DNA of 40,483 nucleotides from Streptomyces tailanensis (GTDB lineage Bacteria > Actinomycetota > Actinomycetes > Streptomycetales > Streptomycetaceae), in assembly GCF_008386495.1 (NCBI RefSeq), contig NZ_VTHJ01000015.1, forward strand, positions 1-40,483. Reading direction: 5' to 3'. Numbering within the stretch: position 1 is the first letter of the stretch; each line of letters opens with the position of its first letter. Position numbers and translations under genes: made by a program. Below are positions 36,401 through 40,483 of the stretch, piece after piece. The notes below the pieces were generated by a model that was not told the origin of the DNA, did no database searches, and saw nothing but the letters and a program-made list of their open reading frames with translations.

Positions 36401-36536
36401 ACAGCCCGGCCAGCAGCCCCATCCCCAGCAACCTTACGGCCACCCCGGGCAGCCGGCGCCGGGGCAGCCCGCTCCGGGCCAGCCCTACCAACAGCCGTAT
36501 CCGCCCCAGGGCCAGAACCCGCCGCCCCAGCAGTAG
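33426..36536 (+). CDS. EspI-like protein: long disordered region plus ParA/MinD-type ATPase
   Basis: 1036 residues. Residues 1-about 325 are acidic and Ala/Gly-rich; about 325-620 are Pro/Gln-rich with five GYGFP repeats spaced at 30-60 residues; a basic segment (about 645-680, [10 protein letters not shown]) follows. Then comes a P-loop ATPase with deviant Walker A KGGVGKT (697-703), AIDANPD and a [20 protein letters not shown] switch, ending at about 935. A second Pro/Gly/Gln tail (PGQP repeats) closes it. Mycobacterial EspI has the same plan, and this gene ends the ESX locus. The ATPase may regulate or position the machine. GTG start with AGGAGGAATT. Antisense frames here are shadows. Confidence 0.9.
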   Translation: MNSDRDGIRGGWATPGDDQSDAESAIETTGEFTIDYAPPAWYTQNASSGGVGSDSGAPAGAGAGAGSAVPAAGSVPAPPAPPVGPPVDMAGGASGGAASGGAVPPPWPPVGPVPVSEQAGADSGDIESGATMRISATALKREIAEGAAAKADEGVAAEGGDAGGADFELNAPRAEGEASEGAVVPDAESVAGADTSAGAGDSDAGAAEAGPDAEVQGRDSAESGADADAAEQSADADQGSEAGAAEGEQPGPAVASDAASGEAELTDAAPQDATPQPLPGTDEPADATPADPEPSAAVPQSSAAPQDAPPAADSSGGESQTPPAWAPPPVPQGGLPPLPPAYQPAAPAPAAQWPPSVPSAPAAQGFPEAPQPAAAQGEPPMPPQQPFQPQAPQGAPAAWGTPPADATPGAPTTPPPPSPTPQQAAPAPAGYGFPQPPAQPGQPGQPSAPSPAAPPAPPAPGYGFPPPGAPAPQAPVPPQGGYGFPQQPAQPGPPNAPQPPAGYGFPHPDAPVPQQGGPGAPGAPTPNPQGPPNSPTPPGGYGFPQPPAQPGQPQPQIPGQPNHPGHPSHPGQPESAGHPAQPGPAGAPGQPGHPQAAAAPAPVDPRTGAAWPQPVQHDQRQPTNPGVAPLGYTAAVELSSDRLLNSKKQKQRSSRPASGGGLFKLGGKKEEAERQRKLELIRTPVLSCYRIAVISLKGGVGKTTTTTALGSTLATERQDKILAIDANPDAGTLGRRVRRETGATIRDLVQAIPYLNSYMDIRRFTSQAPSGLEIIANDVDPAVSTTFNDEDYRRAIDILGKQYPIILTDSGTGLLYSAMRGVLDLADQLIIISTPSVDGASSASTTLDWLSAHGYQDLVARSITVISGVRETGKTIKVEDIVAHFETRCRGVVVVPFDEHLAAGAELDLDMMRPKVREAYFTLAAMVAEDMSRHQQSHGLWTSDGNPPPVAAPPMPGQPMPGQPYPGQPYPPQQAQPYPGQPGQAYPGQAAPQPGQQPHPQQPYGHPGQPAPGQPAPGQPYQQPYPPQGQNPPPQQ

Positions 36537-36555
36537 CCAGTAGGGGACAGCGAAA

Positions 36556-36593
36556 AGGGCCCGCACCGTTCATGAACGAACGGTGCGGGCCCT
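36556..36593. terminator. Two-way terminator between EspI-like gene and ribF
   Basis: Perfect 16-bp arms AGGGCCCGCACCGTTC (36556-36571) and GAACGGTGCGGGCCCT (36578-36593), 6-nt loop, preceded by AAAA, at a convergent junction. Confidence 0.9.
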
Positions 36594-36617
36594 CTGCGAT
36601 TCCGAAGCGCCGTGGGG

Positions 36618-37571
36618 CTACTCCCCCTCATACGCCGCGATCAACTCCCGGCACCTCTTCACGTCCTCCCCCATCGCCACGAGCAGCGCGTCCAGCGAAT
36701 CGAACTTCGCCTGCCCGCGCACGAACGCGAGGAAGTCGACGGCGACATGGAGCCCGTAGAGGTCGAGTCCGACGCGGTCGATGGCGTATGCCTCGACCGT
36801 GCGCTCGGTGCCGTCGAACTGGGGGTTGGTGCCGACGGAGATCGCGGCCGGCATGGCCTCGCCCTCGACGTGCAGCCACCCGGCGTAGACGCCGTCGGCG
36901 GGGATCGCGGTGTGCGGGAGTGTCTCGACGTTGGCCGTGGGGAAGCCCAACTCGCGGCCGCGCTGGGCACCGCGTACGACGACGCCCTCGACGCGGTGCG
37001 GGCGGCCGAGGATCTCGCGGGCGCCCTCGACGTCCCCCTCGGTAACCAGCCGCCGGGTCAGGGTCGAGGAGAAGGGCTGCCCGCCGCCCGCGTCGCCGGT
37101 GACGAACAGGTCCACGACCTCGACCTCGAAGTCGTACGTCTTGCCCTGCTCGGCGAGGAACGCCACATCCCCGGCGGCCTTGTGGCCGAAGCGGAAGTTG
37201 GGGCCCTCGACGACGGCCTTGGCGTGCAGCTTGTCGACGAGGACCTTGACGACGAAGTCGGCGGGCGACAGCCGCGAGAACTCGGTCGTGAAGGGCAGAA
37301 TCAGGACCGCGTCCACACCCAGCTCGCCCATCAGTTCGGCGCGGCGGTGGTGCGGGGCGAGCAGCGGGGGGTGGCTGCCGGGGCGCAGGACCTCGCTGGG
37401 GTGCGGGTCGAAGGTGACGGCGACGGAGGGAACGCCCAGCTCACGGGCGCGTTCCACGGCGTGCCGGAGGATCAGCTGGTGCCCCCGGTGCACCCCGTCA
37501 TAGGAACCGATGGTGACGACGCTGCGCCCCCAGTCCTCGGGGATGTCCTCCAAGCCACGCCAGCGCTGCAC
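36618..37571 (-). CDS. ribF: Bifunctional riboflavin kinase / FMN adenylyltransferase
   Basis: Makes FMN and FAD from riboflavin; 317 residues. The N-terminal FAD synthetase domain shows VVTIGSYDGVHRGHQLIL (HxGH-type nucleotidyl transfer site) and a later GPNFRFGHKAAGD. The C-terminal flavokinase domain shows GRELGFPTANVE and ends with the VDFLAFVRGQAKFDSLDALL block. GTG start at 37571 with GAGGAG and 8-nt spacing; reading further upstream gives Arg/Gly-rich nonsense. In this genome the FAD-dependent ThyX is a nearby consumer of the product. Usually found near truB-rbfA in actinobacteria. Confidence 0.96.
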   Translation of the reverse strand: MQRWRGLEDIPEDWGRSVVTIGSYDGVHRGHQLILRHAVERARELGVPSVAVTFDPHPSEVLRPGSHPPLLAPHHRRAELMGELGVDAVLILPFTTEFSRLSPADFVVKVLVDKLHAKAVVEGPNFRFGHKAAGDVAFLAEQGKTYDFEVEVVDLFVTGDAGGGQPFSSTLTRRLVTEGDVEGAREILGRPHRVEGVVVRGAQRGRELGFPTANVETLPHTAIPADGVYAGWLHVEGEAMPAAISVGTNPQFDGTERTVEAYAIDRVGLDLYGLHVAVDFLAFVRGQAKFDSLDALLVAMGEDVKRCRELIAAYEGE

Positions 37572-37809
37572 TGTGACCGCTCCTCGTCGAACCTGTGTCC
37601 GTGGTTGCCTCATACGCAGGTCTAAGGGTGCCATGCCCGATGCCCTCGGCCCGCATCGGCATCCGGCCTGTGACCCGGAGCACGAAACCCCGGCGCCGCA
37701 CGCCTCCCCTTCACGCGGGCACCCGCACTCCCGACACCCCCGCCAGGTGACGGCGAGCAGCTCGTCCCCCCGCCGGTGCGGCCGACCCGGCCACCGGCGA
37801 AGGACCGCG

Positions 37810-38167
37810 CTACCTGGACCCAGACACGAGCAACAGGGCGTCGGCGAGGAGGTGGGTGGCCCACCACGTCGGGTCGTCCGGCGGCAGCAGGGCGTCCAGG
37901 GCGTCGAGCGGTTCCTCCAGGCGCCCGGCGAGTTCGACGGGCCTGGCGCCGGACGCGGGCCTCCGCCGGCATGGTGCCCCAGCCCCGCCGGGCCTCTGCC
38001 TGCGCGACCCAGCCACGGTGCACCAGGGCGTGCAGGACCGCGTCGAGGTCCAGGTGCGCGCCCTGGATCCAGTCGGCTGGCTCCTCGTGGGCGAAGCGGT
38101 AGCCGTCGCCTGCCGCCCCGACACCGGTGCCCTTGCGAACGCGCCCCCTTCCGCTCCCTCGGTTCAC
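37810..38167 (-). pseudogene. Probable frameshifted small gene between truB and ribF
   Basis: Two adjacent minus-strand frames each hold a protein-like half. The first reads GDGYRFAHEEPADWIQ, then GAHLDLDAVLHALVHRGWVA and QAEARRGWGTMPAEARV. The second, one frame over, reads RPVELAGRLEEPLDALDALL then PPDDPTWWATHLLADALLLV and a stop at 37810. A shift within about 37940-37968 would join them into about 110 residues of helical protein. The start is unclear: GTG at 38167 in the first frame, or GTG at 38124 in the second, which would need an additional shift. No family recognised; real decay or sequence error cannot be told apart. The 238 bp between it and ribF hold nothing recognised. Confidence 0.5.
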
Positions 38168-38243
38168 TCCGAGCGCCCGCACGAAGGGGTGAATAGCCGT
38201 CAGCGGATGGATACACCTTTGTGTGGGGGAACCGAGGGGGGAA

Positions 38244-38288
38244 CGTGGAGCGGCGGGAACGTTCAAGCCCCGTGAACGCCGCTCCACG
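38244..38288. terminator. Hairpin downstream of truB
   Basis: Perfect 12-bp arms CGTGGAGCGGCG (38244-38255) and CGCCGCTCCACG (38277-38288), with GAACGTTC/GTGAAC adding pairs inside. It lies between truB and the broken gene, in the gene-free stretch 38168-38506. A second small inverted repeat, CCAGGGG/CCCCTGG, is at about 38341-38360. Confidence 0.65.
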
Positions 38289-38390
38289 CTCGGCTGGGCT
38301 CAGCCGGTGAGCGCCGGGTGCCCCCGGCGCCCCGTCGAAGCCAGGGGGCTACGCCCCTGGACCCCGCCTATGAGCTCGGGAAGTGCGGGG

Positions 38391-38469
38391 TTGAGTGGCG
38401 AGTGCGGGTGAATCGTGGTTACTCGCGCCCACGCGGCGGAGCCGCAAATTGATACAGCCCCGCGCCCCT
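38391..38469. repeat. Dispersed Streptomyces intergenic repeat
   Basis: The stretch GAGTGGCGAGTGCGGGTG, then CGCGCCCACGCGGCGGAGC, then CAGCCCCGCGCCCCTG matches, from memory, a family of short sequences scattered between genes in many Streptomyces genomes. It sits just downstream of truB. Not checked by search; only one copy is in this window. Confidence 0.45.
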
Positions 38470-38506
38470 GAAAAACCTGCAGTCCCCCATGCCCTAAAAG
38501 GCACCG

Positions 38507-39421
38507 TCAGCCGAAGACGGCCAGGCTCTTCGCCTTGCCCTTCTGGTTCTCCACCAGGGCCAGGAAGCGGCCGGCGGGGTCGAAGACGGCGACCGCGCCC
38601 CGGCCCGCGTACTCCTCCGGCATCTCCAGCCGCACCCCGTTCAGCAGCAGCCGCGCGCGTCTGTCGTCCACGTCCCAGCGCGGGAACGCGGCCGCGGCCG
38701 CTTCGGCGATCGGCATCACGGTCAGCTCCTCCTGGAGCTGGTCGAGGGTGCGCGCGGAGTCCAGTTTGTACGGCCCCACGCGCGTCCGGCGCAGCGCGGT
38801 GAGGTGGCCGCCGACGCCGAGGTCCGCGCCGAGGTCGCGGGCGAGGGCCCGGATGTACGTCCCGGAGGAGCACACCACCGACACGACCAGGTCGAGGACC
38901 GGGGTGCCGTCCTCGGCGACGGCGTCGCGGACGTCGTACACGGCGAAGGAGGAGATGGTGACGGGCCGAGCGGGAATCTCGAAGTCCTCGCCGTCCCGGG
39001 CCCGCTTGTACGACCGTACGCCGTCGATCTTGATGGCGCTGACCTTGGACGGCACCTGCATGATGGCACCGGTCAGCTTGGCGACCCCGGCGTCGACGGC
39101 CTCCCGGGTGACCTTGGAGGCGTCCACGGAGGACGTGATCTCCCCCTCGGCGTCATCGGTGATCGTCGTCTGTCCGAGCCGGATGGTCCCCAGATACTCC
39201 TTCTCGGTCAGCGCGAGATGGCCGAGGAGCTTGGTCGCCTTCTCGACGCCGAGGACGAGGACGCCGGTGGCCATGGGGTCGAGCGTGCCCGCGTGCCCGA
39301 CCCGCCGGGTCCGGGCGATGCCGCGCATCTTGGCGACCACGTCGTGCGAAGTGAAGCCCGACGGCTTGTCGACGATGACAAGGCCGTCGGGCGTGGTGTT
39401 CTTCTGGCGCTGCTCGGTCAT
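38507..39421 (-). CDS. truB: tRNA pseudouridine(55) synthase
   Basis: Converts U55 in the T-loop of tRNAs to pseudouridine; 304 residues. The catalytic Asp48 lies in GHAGTLDPMATGVL. The opening GLVIVDKPSGFTSHDVV, the KEYLGTIRLG block and CSSGTYIRALARDLG are canonical, and the C-terminal part is a PUA-like domain. Its ATG overlaps the rbfA stop by 4 bp (ATGA), the usual rbfA-truB coupling downstream of infB. Confidence 0.97.
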   Translation of the reverse strand: MTEQRQKNTTPDGLVIVDKPSGFTSHDVVAKMRGIARTRRVGHAGTLDPMATGVLVLGVEKATKLLGHLALTEKEYLGTIRLGQTTITDDAEGEITSSVDASKVTREAVDAGVAKLTGAIMQVPSKVSAIKIDGVRSYKRARDGEDFEIPARPVTISSFAVYDVRDAVAEDGTPVLDLVVSVVCSSGTYIRALARDLGADLGVGGHLTALRRTRVGPYKLDSARTLDQLQEELTVMPIAEAAAAAFPRWDVDDRRARLLLNGVRLEMPEEYAGRGAVAVFDPAGRFLALVENQKGKAKSLAVFG

Positions 39422-39864
39422 TCGGCGGCGTCGTCCTCGTCGTCACCCGGCTTCTTGTACGGGTCGGCGCCACCGGCGTACTCGGCCCCCGACGCGCTCT
39501 CGCGCACCTTGGCGTCCGAGGTCCGCGCCTTGTCGAGGAGGTCCTCGATGGTCTTGGCCGTGTCCGGGAGGGCGTCGGCCACGAAGGTGAGGGTCGGCGT
39601 GAACTTCACACCCGCGGCCCGCCCGACCTCGGAACGGAGGATGCCCTTGGCGCTCTCCAGTCCCGCGGCGGCTGCCGCCCGCTCCTCGTCGTCCCCGTAC
39701 ACCGTGTAGAAGACGGTCGCCTCCCGCAGGTCCCCGGTCACCCGGGTGTCCGTGATGGTGACGTGTGAGCCGAGCCGCGGGTCCTTGATCCCGCGCAGCA
39801 GCTTCTGGGCCACCACCTCTCGGATGAGGTCCGCCAGCCTCTTGGCACGCGCGTTGTCGGCCAC
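39418..39864 (-). CDS. rbfA: 30S ribosome-binding factor A
   Basis: KH-fold protein for late maturation of the 16S rRNA 5' end; 148 residues. Diagnostic segments are RAKRLADLIREVVAQKLLRG, DPRLGSHVTITDTRVTGDLREATVFYTVYG and LRSEVGRAAGVKFTPTLTF. An acidic C-terminal tail (DDEDDAAE), common in actinobacteria, follows. Translationally coupled to truB; 84 bp after the DUF503 gene. Confidence 0.96.
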   Translation of the reverse strand: MADNARAKRLADLIREVVAQKLLRGIKDPRLGSHVTITDTRVTGDLREATVFYTVYGDDEERAAAAAGLESAKGILRSEVGRAAGVKFTPTLTFVADALPDTAKTIEDLLDKARTSDAKVRESASGAEYAGGADPYKKPGDDEDDAAE

Positions 39865-39948
39865 TGGTCCGTCTCCTAGCTCGTTCTGCGTTACTGCTGT
39901 TTCTTGAATTGTCTCTGCGGTCGGGCAGTCGGGCGGTCCTTCAGTCGG

Positions 39949-40242
39949 TCAGTCGTCGTCGCCGTGCAGGCGTCGTCTGACCGAGAGCAGTTCCACCTCG
40001 GGGCGGCCTGCGACCATGCGCTCGCACCGGTCCAGTACGTCGCTCAGGTGTCCCGTGTCGCCGGACACCATGGCCACTCCGATGGCGGCCCGGCGGTGCA
40101 GGTTCATGTGGTCGACCTCCGCCACGCTCACCGCGAACTTGCGTTGGAGCTCGGCCACGATGGGGCGGACGACGGAGCGCTTCTCCTTCAGTGACCGTAC
40201 GTCGCCGAGGAGGAGATCGAAGGACAGAGTCCCCACGTACAT
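39949..40242 (-). CDS. DUF503 protein
   Basis: 97 residues, conserved small protein found between infB and rbfA. Begins MYVGTLSFDLLLGDVRSLKEKRS and ends VELLSVRRRLHGDDD, both hallmark blocks of DUF503 (YlxP-like), which is linked by position to ribosome maturation. The ATG at 40242 was chosen for this conserved N-terminus, though its ribosome binding site is weak; an in-frame ATG at 40311 would add 23 residues. infB would be expected just beyond the right edge on the minus strand. Confidence 0.92.
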   Translation of the reverse strand: MYVGTLSFDLLLGDVRSLKEKRSVVRPIVAELQRKFAVSVAEVDHMNLHRRAAIGVAMVSGDTGHLSDVLDRCERMVAGRPEVELLSVRRRLHGDDD

Positions 40243-40421
40243 GTGTGTAGCCGGTTCACCCGCCGGTACGGGATAGGTGGCCCGTCCGGCGATGTGCCTG
40301 GGCGGGAACATCAGAACCGTACAACGAACCCTGCGGGCGGCTCGACGGGATTGTTTTTCGCCCCCGCCGCCCCTACCCGTCCCTCCCCCCGATATTCGGG
40401 TGCGGGTCGGTGGGGGCTTGT

Positions 40422-40465
40422 CGCGCAGTTCCCCGCGCCCCTATAGGGGCGCGGGGAACTGCGCG
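40422..40465. terminator. Perfect 44-bp palindrome at the right edge
   Basis: CGCGCAGTTCCCCGCGCCCC then TA (40422-40443) is followed by its exact reverse complement (40444-40465), with no loop. This GGGGCGCGGGGAACTGCGCG sequence is, from memory, a widely scattered Streptomyces intergenic palindrome. It lies upstream of the DUF503 gene and so probably downstream of infB, where it would end transcription. Confidence 0.75.
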
Positions 40466-40483
40466 AGCAACCACACACGACCC

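Noticed and set aside
34218..36566. 782-residue minus-strand frame opposite the EspI-like gene
   Set aside because: Gly/Arg/Leu low-complexity mirror of the Pro-rich region, without an independent domain or start signal.

Overview
The window is high-GC actinobacterial DNA with GTG/TTG starts, strong GGAGG-type ribosome binding sites and stacks of ATGA/GTGA gene overlaps. Gene content and order (rnj, dapA, thyX, dapB, M16 peptidase, pnp, rpsO, an ESX type VII secretion locus, ribF, truB, rbfA, a DUF503 gene) match, from memory, the SCO5745-SCO5707 stretch of Streptomyces coelicolor. It is very probably a Streptomyces chromosome core region with an accessory insert in the middle.

Layout. Positions 1-250 look like the promoter/leader of a ribosomal RNA operon on the minus strand, whose 16S gene would lie beyond the left edge. 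Positions 325-11269 are minus-strand housekeeping genes: RNase J, dihydrodipicolinate synthase, thymidylate synthase ThyX split by a 303-residue intein, a TPR-like membrane protein, dihydrodipicolinate reductase, an M16 peptidase, polynucleotide phosphorylase and ribosomal protein S15. One small plus-strand membrane protein gene sits among them. RNA turnover (rnj, pnp), lysine/diaminopimelate synthesis (dapA, dapB) and dTMP synthesis are interleaved.

Positions 11495-36536 form an unusually full ESX (type VII secretion) locus. It has eccD (minus) divergent from eccC (plus). A plus-strand run after eccC holds two helical secretion-associated proteins, a first mycosin protease, a small partner protein, a WXG-headed polymorphic-toxin-like protein and a tiny two-helix membrane protein that may be its immunity factor. 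An IS5-type insertion sequence and a WhiJ-like regulatory module (DUF397, XRE/DUF5753, ATP-binding anti-sigma-like) follow. Next come esxB-esxA behind a clear promoter overlapped by a BldD-like dyad, a DUF397 protein, eccB with a second mycosin and a frameshifted small gene, eccE with its partner, and a 1036-residue EspI-like protein with a ParA/MinD ATPase domain. Base composition drops from about 18.25 kb to 22.57 kb and is lowest in the putative toxin tip and immunity gene, which suggests acquired DNA.

Positions 36618-40242 return to housekeeping genes on the minus strand: ribF, a probably broken small gene, truB, rbfA and a DUF503 gene, ending at a perfect 44-bp palindrome. Perfect inverted repeats suited to two-way termination sit at the convergent junctions at 5.7, 26.2 and 36.6 kb.

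The most interesting items are the intein inside the ThyX signature motif carrying both an AP2-like and an HNH domain, the candidate type VII toxin/immunity pair with its own mycosin, and the esxBA promoter/operator. No database search was possible. Family names rest on recognised motifs, and comparisons with other genomes are from memory.
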